Shown here: positions 11,289-20,344 of the stretch, piece after piece
How the letters are laid out: each line of letters begins with the position of its first letter
How positions within the stretch are numbered: position 1 is the stretch's first letter
Origin: Opitutaceae bacterium
GTDB taxonomy: Bacteria > Verrucomicrobiota > Verrucomicrobiia > Opitutales > Opitutaceae
Direction of reading: 5' to 3'
NCBI GenBank assembly: GCA_016794625.1
Contig: JAEUGY010000074.1
Span: forward strand, 1-64,000
Length of the DNA stretch: 64,000 bases
Notes under the pieces: generated by a model
Databases searched by the model: none
What the model saw: the letters and a program-made list of their open reading frames with translations, nothing else
What the model was told of the DNA's origin: nothing
Translations under genes and position numbers: made by a program

Positions 11289-12535
11289 AAGAAGGAAGGC
11301 CGGGCCACCGCCGGCGCGGCCGACGTAGCCCCGTCCGGGGCAGCGCCCGGATGGAGCTGGTCGGACAGAAAACGGAAGAGGGCGGTGAGCACCGCGGGGT
11401 CGAGCGGCACCTTGTGTCCCCGACCATCCGATTCGGGCTGAAACACAAAGGGTGAGTTCCATGCGGTCAGGGTCCGACGCAACACGGACATCTGGTGCAG
11501 CGCCTCCGGCGATTCCGCCAGATTGATGGAGAGGAAGAGCGGCACGCCGAGCGCCTGCGTGGCGTAGTCGAGCGCGCCGTGACGCCGCCAGGTGTCGGGT
11601 TGCTGCGCGGCGGTTCCCCAGGCCTTTTCGTAACGCGGGATCATCGGGTCCGTGGGCAGCAGATCGAGGTAGGTGAAGCGTCCCGACAAGACCACCGCGC
11701 CCTGCACCGAGCTTTCCACGTCCGCAGCTTCGCCGTACCCCTCGAACTCCGACCGTCCCGCGGTCGTCGCGAGCAGCAGAGCCATGCCGCTCCCCCGCGA
11801 GAAACCGACGGGCACGATTCGTCCATTGGCTCCCCGGGCGACGGACTCCTTCCGCACGCTGCGCAGTGCGGCTTTGGCCCGCAGCGCGGAAGATGGCATG
11901 GCGTCGATTCCCTTGTAGGGTGCGGCGACCGGGTGGTCCGCCATGGCCACGGCCCAACCTTCCGACGCGGCGGCGTCGAGCAGCGTGTCGGAGCAGATCT
12001 GCAGGGAGGCGTTGCCCATCCGGTTCGCGTTGTCGCACGAAAACTCCAACACCACGCCCGGAGCCCGGAGGGGCGCAGCCGGGGCGATCAAATCGAACGT
12101 GAGGGTGCGCCCGGCCTCGCGGGCAGAGATGAGGTCGCGGGTGAGGCGGTGACCGGAAGGCACGACGTAAACCCGGGCCAGGTCCACCTGCGGCCCGCCC
12201 AGCGTGCCCGCTTGGACCGCCGAGCGTAGCCCATGCAGATCGCGATTGAGGAACGGCACCCGGGCCTGGGCGTGACCCTGGAAATCCACCGTCACCACCC
12301 GCAACCCTTGGGCCCGTAACTCGCCGATCAGCGTGGCATCCGGCACGGTACCGTTGCGCGGGGCCGCGAGGTGAAGCAGGTACAAGGCGAGCGGCACCCG
12401 GGTACCCGCGGGCGCCGGCGGAATGGGTTCAAACGACTCCAAACGCAGCTCCTGACCCGTCACGGCACTCCGCCACGTCGTTTCGGCCGAAACGACCCCA
12501 GGCAATCCCACAAGGACGAGGAACGTCCACGCCAA
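11285..12535 (-). CDS. Secreted alpha/beta-hydrolase, start uncertain
   Basis: The core is an alpha/beta-hydrolase fold with nucleophile elbow VGFSRGSGMALL and a late histidine in DGRGHKVPLDP. The export signal reads LAWTFLVLVGLPGVVSA. No ATG lies near the signal; the closest usable codon is the TTG at 12535 (416 residues). The frame stays open upstream to 13366, but only by crossing three repeat units, which would put about 185 repeat-derived residues before the signal peptide. I therefore reject the longer forms. Its stop overlaps the GTG of the S9-like gene by 4 bases. It is possibly an esterase or a cutinase/PHB-depolymerase-like enzyme; the substrate is unknown. Confidence 0.65.
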   Translation of the reverse strand: MAWTFLVLVGLPGVVSAETTWRSAVTGQELRLESFEPIPPAPAGTRVPLALYLLHLAAPRNGTVPDATLIGELRAQGLRVVTVDFQGHAQARVPFLNRDLHGLRSAVQAGTLGGPQVDLARVYVVPSGHRLTRDLISAREAGRTLTFDLIAPAAPLRAPGVVLEFSCDNANRMGNASLQICSDTLLDAAASEGWAVAMADHPVAAPYKGIDAMPSSALRAKAALRSVRKESVARGANGRIVPVGFSRGSGMALLLATTAGRSEFEGYGEAADVESSVQGAVVLSGRFTYLDLLPTDPMIPRYEKAWGTAAQQPDTWRRHGALDYATQALGVPLFLSINLAESPEALHQMSVLRRTLTAWNSPFVFQPESDGRGHKVPLDPAVLTALFRFLSDQLHPGAAPDGATSAAPAVARPSFL

Positions 12536-12542
12536 ACGAAGG

Positions 12543-13069
12543 ACCGGGAGAAACCCCGTTCCGTGGATATAGTCTGCCTTCCGCTGCGGTGGAGGGCGCC
12601 GCTCCGTCGGCGCCGGTTGCGCGTCGCGGATACCAAAACGGTCGGGCGCGGTGGTGCGTGGACCGTTCCCCGGCGTCGACGGAGCGACGCCCTCCAGCTG
12701 AGCGCGATCTCCATCGACAAAGGGGACCGGGAGAAACCCCGTCCTGTGGATAAAGTCTGGCTTCCGCTGTGGTGGAGGGCGCCGCTCCGTCGGCGCCGGT
12801 TGCGCGTCGCAGATACCAAAACGGTCGGGCGGGGTGGTGCGTGGGCCGTCCCCCGGCGTCGACGGAGCGACGCCCTCCAGCTGAGCGCGATCTCCATCGA
12901 CAAAGGGAACCGGGAGAAACCCCGTCCTGTGGACAAAGTCTGGCTTTCGCTGTGGTGGAGGGCGCCGCTCCGTCGGCGCCGGTTGCGCATCGCGGATACC
13001 AAAACGGTCGGGCGCGGTGGTGCGTGGACCGTCCCCCGGCGTCGACGGAGCGACGCCCTCCAGCTGAGC
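12543..13069. repeat. Three tandem 183-bp units, each with a REPIN-like inverted pair of hairpins
   Basis: Units begin at 12543, 12726 and 12909 with an exact 183-base period; the third lacks the last ~22 bases. Each contains a 105-bp core (12591-12695, 12774-12878, 12957-13061) bounded by 24-bp inverted arms with two mismatches. Each arm is itself a hairpin: GGCGCCG/CGGCGCC on one side and GGCGTCG/CGACGCC on the other, with the same CTCCGT loop (or its complement). The two mismatches between arms compensate each other, so the stem is kept. This is the layout of a REP doublet (REPIN/BIME). Since 183 is a multiple of 3, frames stay open across the array on both strands, which explains the spurious long ORFs here. 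Confidence 0.85.
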
Positions 13070-13481
13070 CCATTTCCCAACAACCAGGGACATCGCGATG
13101 CTGCTCAGGTGACGCGCCTGCGCGAGGCCGCTCATCAGCCCGGCCCAGGCCCGCCGCAGGGAGAACGGGGTGACGTTCCGGTCGCGCGTCCCGGCTGGGG
13201 ACAGGGTTGAAAAACAGCGGAGGGACATGGTGCTCGATGCAGCCGGCGCGCTTCGCGCGCGCCGGGACGGAGCCCGCTGGGATTGGGTCTCTCCTCTCGC
13301 TTTTCGGGCGATCGGAGAAACGCAGCCCGGAGAAGGATCCGGTGCTAAGTGCAGCACATTAGCCAAAGTCGCCCGTTGTGTCTGCTCGAAATTCGTGTTG
13401 TGGTGACGGGATCATAAGCCGTCCCCGGGTGATCCGGCGTGGGTGAGCCCCCTGCACCCGCTGCTGAGCCCGCTGGGCGGC
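13070..13481. other. Intergenic region without a supported gene
   Basis: Between the repeat array and the beta-helix gene I see no credible coding sequence. There is a 9-bp GC-only hairpin at 13243-13265 (CCGGCGCGC/GCGCGCCGG, loop TTCGC). The AT-richer stretch near 13355-13415 could hold the promoter of the plus-strand gene, but I cannot pick out convincing -35/-10 boxes. Confidence 0.5.
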
Positions 13482-15479
13482 ATGACGACGACCATGACTG
13501 GACGAAGCAACGGTTGGGCTTGGCTGAGGTGGGGCGGGTGGGGAGCGATCCTCGCGGTGGCGACTCTGGCGGCCGCGGAAGGACCGACCACCACGATTTG
13601 GGTTTCACCCCAGGGATCCGACCGGCAAACCGGCACGGAGGACGCGCCGCTGGCGACGCTGGCCACAGCGGTCCGCCGGGCGCGCGAGCTGCGGCGGCTG
13701 GGCGATCCGGCGGTGGCGCACGGCATCCGCATCCAGCTCCAGGCGGGCGACTATGCCTTGACGGAGCCCGTCTGGTTGCGAGCCGAAGACAGCGGCACGG
13801 CCGAGAGTCCGACCGTGATCACCGGTGCCGAAGGTGGCCGCTCCCGCCTGAGCGGCGGACTCGAGGTGCGAGGATGGACGCGACTGACCGGGTCCCTGCC
13901 GGGGATGGCGCCGCGAGCGCGCGGCCAGCTATGGGTGGCCGACGTGCCGATGTTCCACGGCCGCGGGCTGGAATTCCGCCAATTCTGGGTCAATGACCGC
14001 AAGGCGATCCGGGCCCGGACGCCGGATGACGGCCGGATGGAGCGTTTGGTCCGTTGGGACCGTACCGCGGGCGAAGCGCATCTGCCCCTCGATCTCCGTT
14101 GGCCGGCCGAGATCCGCGGCGTGGAACTCGTGCTGCTGCAGGCCTGGGAAATTGCGGTCCTGCGCGTGCGTTCGGTGGAGCGCCAGGCCGGCGCCACCGT
14201 GGTCGGTTTCCACGATCCCGAACGACGGATTCAGTCCGAGCACCCCTGGCCCCAGCCCGTCATGGACGGGCCGAACGGAGCCGCACCGTTTTTTCTCACC
14301 GGTTCGCTCGCGTTTCTGGATGCTCCCGGTGAGTGGCACCTGGATCGGATGGGGGAGAAACTCTACTACTGGCCGCGTCCGGGGGAGGACATGACGGTGG
14401 CGAGAGCTGTGGTGCCCGGCCTGGAGACCTTGCTGGTCATCTCGGGAACGCATGACCGGCCCGTTGCGCACGTCACCCTCCGCCACCTCGACTTCGCCCA
14501 CACGACGTGGTTGCGCCCGTCCCTGTCCGGCCACGTGCCGTTGCAAGCCGGATTTCCGCTGCTTGATGCCTACGGACTCTCGCCCAAGGGGACGCCCGAT
14601 TGGCGCGGTCTCGACAACCAGGCCTGGACCGCGCGGCCGCCGGCGGCGGTCCGGGCGGTGGGGGCTTCACACCTGCGGTTCGAAGGCTGCCGGTTCGAGC
14701 ACACCGCGGCGAATGGTGTCGACCTTCAGCGCGGGGTCACCCGGTCGGAGATCGAGGGCTGTCTGTTCCGCGACATCGGCATCAGCGGGTTCGTCGCGGG
14801 TGAGTTCGGGGGCGAGGGTGTCGAGGTGCATCTCCCGTATCGGCCCGACGACGACCGGGACGTCTGCGCCCGGCTGCGGGTGGCCAATTCCGTCTTCCAT
14901 GATTGCGCCAACGAAGATTGGGGCGGCGTGGCCATCCTGGCCGGGGCGGTGAGCGACACCACGATCGAGCACAACGAAATCGCGTTCTCGTCCTACACCG
15001 GGATCAGCCTCGGGTGGGGCTGGACCCGGTCCGTGCACATTGCTGGTCGGAACAGAGTCCACGCCAATCACATCCACCACGTGGCCACCCGCGTGTCAGA
15101 CAGCGCCGGCATTTACACCCTGTCCGCCCAGCCTGGCACCGTGATCAGCGAAAACGCGGTGCACAGCCTCGTCATGAGCCCCTATGTGCATGATCCCGAG
15201 CATTGGTTTTACCTCTATGCGGACGAAGGGACGTCTGAAGTCACGTTCCGAGACAACTGGTGCCCGGAGCCACGGTTTCTGCAAAACGCCAATGGCCCGG
15301 GCAATCGATGGGAGAACAACGGCCCCCAAGTCGACGACAGCGTGCGACGCCGGGCCGGCCTGGAGCCGCGGTTTCAGCACCTGCTCGCGCAGGTGGCCGC
15401 GCTGGAAGGCCGTGAGCCTACGTCGCCGACACCCAAAGCGAAGCCGGTCCCCGAAACTGCACCCGCTCCTGCCAAGTGA
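13482..15479 (+). CDS. Secreted right-handed parallel beta-helix protein (GH141/GH120-like candidate)
   Basis: The start ATG at 13482 gives a signal peptide (MTTTMTGRSNGWAWLRWGG onward); a GTG at 13443 in the same frame is the alternative. The mature ~640 residues open with IWVSPQGSDRQTGTEDAPLATL, the usual start of beta-helix carbohydrate enzymes. An inserted domain with FRQFWVNDRKAIRART follows, then beta-helix coils (HLRFEGCRFEHTAANGVDLQ, SYTGISLGWGWT, ISENAVHSLV). GH141 and GH120 enzymes share this layout, so a glycosidase acting on plant polysaccharide is likely, but the family is not certain. Its last 62 bases overlap the convergent P450 gene. Confidence 0.75.
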   Translation: MTTTMTGRSNGWAWLRWGGWGAILAVATLAAAEGPTTTIWVSPQGSDRQTGTEDAPLATLATAVRRARELRRLGDPAVAHGIRIQLQAGDYALTEPVWLRAEDSGTAESPTVITGAEGGRSRLSGGLEVRGWTRLTGSLPGMAPRARGQLWVADVPMFHGRGLEFRQFWVNDRKAIRARTPDDGRMERLVRWDRTAGEAHLPLDLRWPAEIRGVELVLLQAWEIAVLRVRSVERQAGATVVGFHDPERRIQSEHPWPQPVMDGPNGAAPFFLTGSLAFLDAPGEWHLDRMGEKLYYWPRPGEDMTVARAVVPGLETLLVISGTHDRPVAHVTLRHLDFAHTTWLRPSLSGHVPLQAGFPLLDAYGLSPKGTPDWRGLDNQAWTARPPAAVRAVGASHLRFEGCRFEHTAANGVDLQRGVTRSEIEGCLFRDIGISGFVAGEFGGEGVEVHLPYRPDDDRDVCARLRVANSVFHDCANEDWGGVAILAGAVSDTTIEHNEIAFSSYTGISLGWGWTRSVHIAGRNRVHANHIHHVATRVSDSAGIYTLSAQPGTVISENAVHSLVMSPYVHDPEHWFYLYADEGTSEVTFRDNWCPEPRFLQNANGPGNRWENNGPQVDDSVRRRAGLEPRFQHLLAQVAALEGREPTSPTPKAKPVPETAPAPAK

Positions 15480-16659
15480 AGCCGCGCCCGGCCAGCCGGA
15501 GTCGCGGGGCGCGCTCCATCAATCGGGCCAGCACCACCGAGGCCTCGGTCCGCGCCAGCCCGGCTCCCAGACAGAAATGGATACCGGCGCCGAGACTGAG
15601 GTGGTCGCGCACATTGGGTCGCTCCAACAGAAAACGATCCGGGTCCGGGAAGACGGCGGGATCGCGATTGGCGGAACCGATGAGCTGGAAAATCATGCCG
15701 TCGGCCGGCAGCGCCACGTCGGCGAAGGTGTGGGCCTGCTTGATGCGACGAAAGTTGCGCTGCTTCGGGGCGTCGAGTCGCAGTGATTCCTCCACGGCGG
15801 CCGGGATGAGCCGTGGACTGGAAAGCACCGCCTGCCAGGCGTCGGGTTCGATCAGCAAGGCACGGACGAGGTTGCCGATCAGGTTGGTCGTGGTCTCGTG
15901 ACCCGCCGTGAGCAACGTGTTGCAGGTTGCGAGCAATTCGTCGCGGCTCAACGTGCGGCCTTCGTCCTCGGCCAGGGCGAGTACGCTGATCAAATCGTCG
16001 CGCGGCGCCCGGCGACGCTCCTCGATCAGCGTGTTCATGTAGGTGAACAGCTCGGTCAGGCTTTGTTGCGACACCTTGGCGCTGGCGAAGGCGGTGCGAC
16101 CTGAGCCTTGGAAGCCGAGGATATCGGCCGACCAGCGCTTGAAGAGCGGCCGATCCGCCGGCGGGGCGCCGAGCAATTCGGAGATGAGGATGACGGGCAG
16201 TGGATGGGCCACGTCCGCGACGAAATCGAATTCGCCCTGCGCCACCGCCGCATCGATCAACTCGGCGGCGAGCTTTTCGATGCGGGGTTGCAGCGATGCC
16301 ACCGTGCGGGGCGTGAAGGCCTTTTGCACGAGCGACCGCATGCGGGTGTGATCGGGGGGATCGGAACCAATCACGTCCTTCTGGGCGAAGTAATGCCGAA
16401 GCCGCGACAATTCCTCCCGTTCCGCCGGGGCGAGACCGTCGAACAACAGGGCCTGCCGGTTCTCGTTGGACAGGTTGTCCTTGTCCCGCAGCGACGCTTC
16501 GACGTCACCATGCCGTGACACCACCCAGGCATTCCAGCGCTGGCTCCAGGCCACCGGGGCTTCGTTCCGCAGCCGGTCGTAGACCGGAAACGGATCATTC
16601 AACATGCAAGGCGCGACCAGCAGATCGTCGAGATCGGGGGGAAGGGTGGGGTGACTCAA
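15418..16659 (-). CDS. Cytochrome P450
   Basis: The 413-residue soluble bacterial-type P450 has an opening DPFPVYDRLRNEAPV. The I-helix oxygen-binding motif is TAGHETTTN, the K-helix ExxR is EESLR, and the heme-binding loop is LSLGAGIHFCLGAGLAR with the cysteine thiolate. It is a monooxygenase needing an external ferredoxin and reductase, neither of which is adjacent. The start is a TTG that overlaps the stop of the upstream gene (TTGA), which supports coupling; the first ATG is at residue 19 and would cut the usual N-terminus. The substrate cannot be inferred. The 3' end overlaps the convergent beta-helix gene by 62 bases. Confidence 0.92.
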   Translation of the reverse strand: MSHPTLPPDLDDLLVAPCMLNDPFPVYDRLRNEAPVAWSQRWNAWVVSRHGDVEASLRDKDNLSNENRQALLFDGLAPAEREELSRLRHYFAQKDVIGSDPPDHTRMRSLVQKAFTPRTVASLQPRIEKLAAELIDAAVAQGEFDFVADVAHPLPVILISELLGAPPADRPLFKRWSADILGFQGSGRTAFASAKVSQQSLTELFTYMNTLIEERRRAPRDDLISVLALAEDEGRTLSRDELLATCNTLLTAGHETTTNLIGNLVRALLIEPDAWQAVLSSPRLIPAAVEESLRLDAPKQRNFRRIKQAHTFADVALPADGMIFQLIGSANRDPAVFPDPDRFLLERPNVRDHLSLGAGIHFCLGAGLARTEASVVLARLMERAPRLRLAGRGFTWQERVQFRGPASLWVSAT

Positions 16660-17536
16660 GAGGGAGGGCGCGGAGGACGGATGAACCGGTTGGCGGGGGT
16701 GACCTTCGTCGGCGGGAGTGCACTCCGAGGGACCACGATCCGTCTTTCGCTTTCCTTATCCTGCTCCTTCAACATGGACTCGTCAAACTCGTATCGAAGC
16801 AACATGCTCACCCATAGAGGTTTGCCATTGGCGTCCACGATTGGGGCAAATTGCAGGGCCAACACGGAGAGCAAGGCGGGCAACTCGAAGCTCGGATGGG
16901 AGGTGGAGATGACCTCGGGATTGATGGGCCGGCCGTCCGGCGCGATGACGAAGGAGAGCACCGCAGAGCCCTTGGTCCGGGTGCCCCGCAGTTCTTCCGG
17001 GTAGCGCGGCCAGGCCCGTTTGATGGGCTCCGGAATCCTAGGCAGCGACTCCGCGGGAACGGGGGGCGCGCCGGGTTCGACGAACACGGCTCGTGAGAGG
17101 GCCTGTTCCAGCGGATGGGTGAAATTGGGCTGGAACACAAACGGAATGCTGATGGCCCGGGCGACGGGCCGCCCATTGAGCAAGGCCGGCTCGAAACGCC
17201 ACCGCCGGGCGGCGACCAGTGCGGCTTCGCCGAATTCCGGAGGGACGCGGACGTCACCCGGGCGGCCACCACGGCCCCGGTGTCATCGAGCTGACAATGG
17301 ATCTCAGCCGTGCCGGGCAGGGCGGAACGATCCACCGAGGCGGGAAACTCGGGCGACTCCTGGTAGGTGACCCGCGGAGGCGTAAGGATACCGGAGACGT
17401 TTTCCGCGGCCACCACGGATCCCGGAGCGACCGTCAGCAGGCCGATCAGCAGGGCAGTGCCGGTTGCCCGCCTCCGACTGCCGACGGGGCCGAGGGCAAT
17501 CCGGCCGGTGACAGCGGTGGGGGCGGGGGCGTCCAT
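16656..17536 (-). pseudogene. Secreted protein with two TonB C-terminal-like domains, split by a frameshift
   Basis: The first frame (from ATG at 17536) encodes a signal-like segment and the first half of a TonB_C-like domain (ALPGTAEIHCQLDDTGAVVAA). Near 17240 the homology passes to another frame (EFGEAALVAARRWRFEPALL), which continues to the stop at 16656. A second TonB_C-like domain follows there (WPRYPEELRGTRTKGSAVLS to LRYEFDESM). Adding one C to a TCCCTCC run at the junction restores one frame of about 293 residues. This is either a real mutation or a sequencing error in a C-run. There is no N-terminal proline-rich spacer as in classical TonB. It sits 10 bases after the M48 gene and overlaps the P450 start. 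Confidence 0.72.
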
Positions 17537-17546
17537 GGCGACGGAC

Positions 17547-18374
17547 TCATCGGACCACGGTCGTGGCCGGTTTCAATCCACTTTTCTGGTACAATTCCAA
17601 CGCCTTCGGCATCGCCTCCTGCAGCTGCGTGATGCGTTCCGAGGTCGGAGGGTGGGTCGAGGCAAAGACCGGCGGCAGCGGCTTACCAGCGGTTTCCGCC
17701 TCCAGTCGCTCCATCACGGTCAAGGCGGCCTCCGGGTTGAACCCGGCGCGGGCCGCGTACATGATGCCGATGTAGTCGGCTTCCTTTTCCTTGGCCCGGT
17801 CATAGGCGAGCATCTGCATGGATGCTGAACTGCCGTAGAGTCCCATGATGGTGGAGGTGGTGAGCGAGCCCGCGCCCGCGCCCATCAGACCAACGGCTCC
17901 GACCACGCTGCCGGCTTCCGCGAGCATCTGTTGTGAAAGGCGTTCATGGACGTGCCGGGCCGTGACATGGGCGATCTCGTGCGCGATGACGGCCGCGAGC
18001 TCGTCGTCCGTGTTGGCGATCTTGAACAAACCGGAAAAGACCCCCACCTTCCCGCCGGCCATCGCAAACGCATTGATTTGTTTGGGCTCGTCGAAAACGA
18101 CAAACTCCCAGTCCGCATTGGGCATATCCCAGAACACCACTTTGGCGATCCGATCCCCGACACGCTGCAGCTGGTCGATCCGCGCGCGGTCCTTTGACTT
18201 GGCATGTTTGCTCTTTACGTCCTCAAATGCGGCGGCACTGACCTTGGCCAACTCCGTGTCAGAGGTGAGGTTGAGTGCCTTCCGACCTGTGACCGGCACC
18301 TGATAACATCCGGTCAGAACGACCGAGAAACAGAGCAGCGGCAGAAGCGGCGTGCGGAGGAAAGGCTTCAGCAT
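17547..18374 (-). CDS. M48-family metallopeptidase lipoprotein
   Basis: The 275-residue protein has a lipoprotein signal with lipobox LTGC (Cys about residue 22). The zinc motif HEIAH lies in AAVIAHEIAHVTARHVHERL, and the third ligand glutamate is in EKEADYIGIMYAARAG. The C-terminus has the STHPPTSERI motif seen in LoiP/YggG/BepA-type proteins. The likely role is periplasmic protein quality control at the membrane. The family normally degrades or remodels misassembled outer-membrane proteins; the exact role here is inferred. It is the first gene of a minus-strand set with the TonB_C protein and the P450. Confidence 0.9.
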   Translation of the reverse strand: MLKPFLRTPLLPLLCFSVVLTGCYQVPVTGRKALNLTSDTELAKVSAAAFEDVKSKHAKSKDRARIDQLQRVGDRIAKVVFWDMPNADWEFVVFDEPKQINAFAMAGGKVGVFSGLFKIANTDDELAAVIAHEIAHVTARHVHERLSQQMLAEAGSVVGAVGLMGAGAGSLTTSTIMGLYGSSASMQMLAYDRAKEKEADYIGIMYAARAGFNPEAALTVMERLEAETAGKPLPPVFASTHPPTSERITQLQEAMPKALELYQKSGLKPATTVVR

Positions 18375-18493
18375 GACCGGAAAAGGCTTTCGGTGAGGGA
18401 ACCTCGAGACAACGCCGGAGATCCTAGTCCAGAGCGATGAAATGGCAAGCGGGCTCTGCTATCTTGCGAACGGCGAAAAGTTGGCTAGGGTTC

Positions 18494-18502
18494 TGCTATA
18501 AG
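18494..18502 (+). promoter_or_regulatory. Candidate extended -10 promoter for the TPR gene
   Basis: TGCTATAAG matches an extended -10 element (TGnTATAAT with one mismatch) 111 bases before the start codon. No good -35 box lies upstream, which extended -10 promoters can tolerate. The flanking region is the AT-richest part of the intergenic space. Confidence 0.35.
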
Positions 18503-18612
18503 GAAAATCTGGGTAACAGAGTCGTTACGATGAAGACTGAACATCGGGAACAGAAACACGTCTAACCCGCCTAGATCATTTACCAGCAACCCTGGCCGCA
18601 TACCCTACTACC

Positions 18613-20325
18613 ATGGCTGAGGACCTCACTCCCAACTCAGGCAAGAAACATCGTGTCATTCATTGGAATCCGGATGCCGGCAACGAGCCCACGAAACGCC
18701 GTTGGTCGGTCTGGCGGGCGCTCGCCTGGACGGTCGGCGGCTTTTTCGGCCTGCTGATCGCGGCCGGCATCGTCATCCGGGGCATCAAGCTGGTGTTTGG
18801 GCCGGATGTGTTCACGCCGCGTTCGAGCGCGGTGGCGTCGGGTGCGGCTGGCGGTCCCGGGGACCCCAACGCTTCGTTCGTCAGTCAATCCAAGGCCGAG
18901 CTTTCGCGCGAAACGGCGGCCAAGGCGCTGGTCGAACTGCGCAAGCTTCCCCAGGATCATCCCCGCCAGCTCGAAAAGCTTGTCCTGCTGGAAAAGGCGT
19001 TTCTCGCCGGCGAAGCCTACCTAGCGGCGCGTAACTTTTCCTCGGCCTCGATCCAGTTTGAGTCGCTCAACCGGGAAATCGACGAGTTCACCCAGTCGGT
19101 GAAGGCGCGCGGAGAGGCGCAGCTGGCCTACGACACCATCCTCAGCCGAATCCAGGATTTGGAGCGCGCGCGCAGTCTGGCTCCCGAGGCCCTGGAAGCG
19201 GCGTTTTCCGCCGCCGGCAGCGGCCGGCAGTTCCTCGTGGAAGGGAGCTTCCTCGCGGCCAAGCGCACCTTTGACCGGGGTTTTGCGGAGTTGAAGAAGG
19301 CCGAGCAGACGCTCGCCGCCTACGTGGAGGGCAATCTCGTGAAAGGCCAGCAGGCGCTGGTGGCCGGTCAGCGGGAGGCCGCGGAGACTGCGTTCAAGGC
19401 CGCCCTCGAAAAGTCTCCGGGCAATGAGATCGCCCTGCAGGGCATCAAGCGGGCGGAGCACGCCGACCGGGTGCATGCGCTCCTCGTCCAGGCGGCTGAT
19501 TTCGAATCGCAGCAAAAGTACGGCGAAGCCGCCGCCTCTTATGAGAAGGCCTTTGGCCTGGACAAATTTTCGGCATCGGCCCAGCAGGGCAAGGCCCGCG
19601 CCCTCCGGCTGGAGCAGGAAACCAAGTTCAGTCTCGCCTTCAACACCGCGAAGGCGGCGTACGACACCCGCAACTGGCCGGTCGCGATCGCGGAGTTTGA
19701 AAAGGCGTTGAAGGTCACCCCGAAGAACGCCGAGGTGCAGGGTTTGTTGACCTCGGCCCGCGAGAAGGCCCACAAGGACGCGGTCGATTCGGCCGTGGCC
19801 AAGGCGTTCGCCTACGAAAACCAGTACCAGTGGAAGGAGGCCCGCGGCGCCTACTACGAAACGCTGCAGCTCAAACCCGACCACGTCGAGGCGAAGGAGG
19901 GTTATGCCCGCACCGGAAAGATCATTCGCACGCTGCTGGAGTACCACAAGTTGATCGAGGTGGCGGAGCAAAAGGCCGCCCGCGCGGAATTCCAGGCCGC
20001 GATCCGCGACTTCAACAAGGCGATGTCACTGAAACCTGAATACCTGCCCGCCTCCGAGCGCCTGACCCAGCTGCGCGATCTGCTGCAGACGCAGAACCAG
20101 CCGGTCGAGGTGACGTTCAAGGGCGATGGCAAGACCTGGATCTCGATCACCAACTTCCGTCTGCTCGGACAGGCGGAGGAGACCAAGGTCAAGATCCTGC
20201 CGGGCGATTACGAGGTGATCGGTCGCCGCAAGGGCTATCAGGACGTACTGCTGCTGCTGCAGGTGCGCAACGGGGCCCCCGCCCCGGTCGTCGCGGTCAG
20301 CTGCAGCCTGCGCGCGGAGAAGTGA
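18613..20325 (+). CDS. Membrane-anchored TPR protein with PEGA-like C-terminus
   Basis: The protein has 570 residues: a basic cytoplasmic N-terminus (1-35), one membrane span (about 37-58), then about 430 residues of tetratricopeptide-like helical pairs (FEKALKVTPKNAEVQGLL and FNKAMSLKPEYLPASERL). A final ~70-residue beta domain (VEVTFKGDGKTWISI to LPGDYEVIGRRKGYQDVL) resembles PEGA. PEGA domains are extracytoplasmic adhesion modules, so the bulk is probably periplasmic. It starts a plus-strand trio that converges on the ExbB/VWA operon and shares the PEGA theme with the SUMF1 protein at 28.3-30.6 kb. I infer a scaffold for a membrane complex; no enzymatic motif is visible. Confidence 0.7.
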   Translation: MAEDLTPNSGKKHRVIHWNPDAGNEPTKRRWSVWRALAWTVGGFFGLLIAAGIVIRGIKLVFGPDVFTPRSSAVASGAAGGPGDPNASFVSQSKAELSRETAAKALVELRKLPQDHPRQLEKLVLLEKAFLAGEAYLAARNFSSASIQFESLNREIDEFTQSVKARGEAQLAYDTILSRIQDLERARSLAPEALEAAFSAAGSGRQFLVEGSFLAAKRTFDRGFAELKKAEQTLAAYVEGNLVKGQQALVAGQREAAETAFKAALEKSPGNEIALQGIKRAEHADRVHALLVQAADFESQQKYGEAAASYEKAFGLDKFSASAQQGKARALRLEQETKFSLAFNTAKAAYDTRNWPVAIAEFEKALKVTPKNAEVQGLLTSAREKAHKDAVDSAVAKAFAYENQYQWKEARGAYYETLQLKPDHVEAKEGYARTGKIIRTLLEYHKLIEVAEQKAARAEFQAAIRDFNKAMSLKPEYLPASERLTQLRDLLQTQNQPVEVTFKGDGKTWISITNFRLLGQAEETKVKILPGDYEVIGRRKGYQDVLLLLQVRNGAPAPVVAVSCSLRAEK

Positions 20326-20344
20326 GCGACTTTCAACCCCTCCC

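Noticed and set aside
8886-12038. 1050-residue version of the S9-like protein
   Set aside because: The extra 250 N-terminal residues lie antisense-free but in the wrong frame of the hydrolase gene; the signal peptide and the GTGA overlap set the start at 11288.
12543-13069. CRISPR array
   Set aside because: Only three units, a period of 183 bases, nearly identical along the whole length; no short repeats separated by unique spacers and no cas gene.
12371-13210. Long frames on both strands across the repeat array
   Set aside because: They stay open only because the 183-base unit is a multiple of three; the encoded repeats are Arg/Pro-rich and carry no signal or domain.
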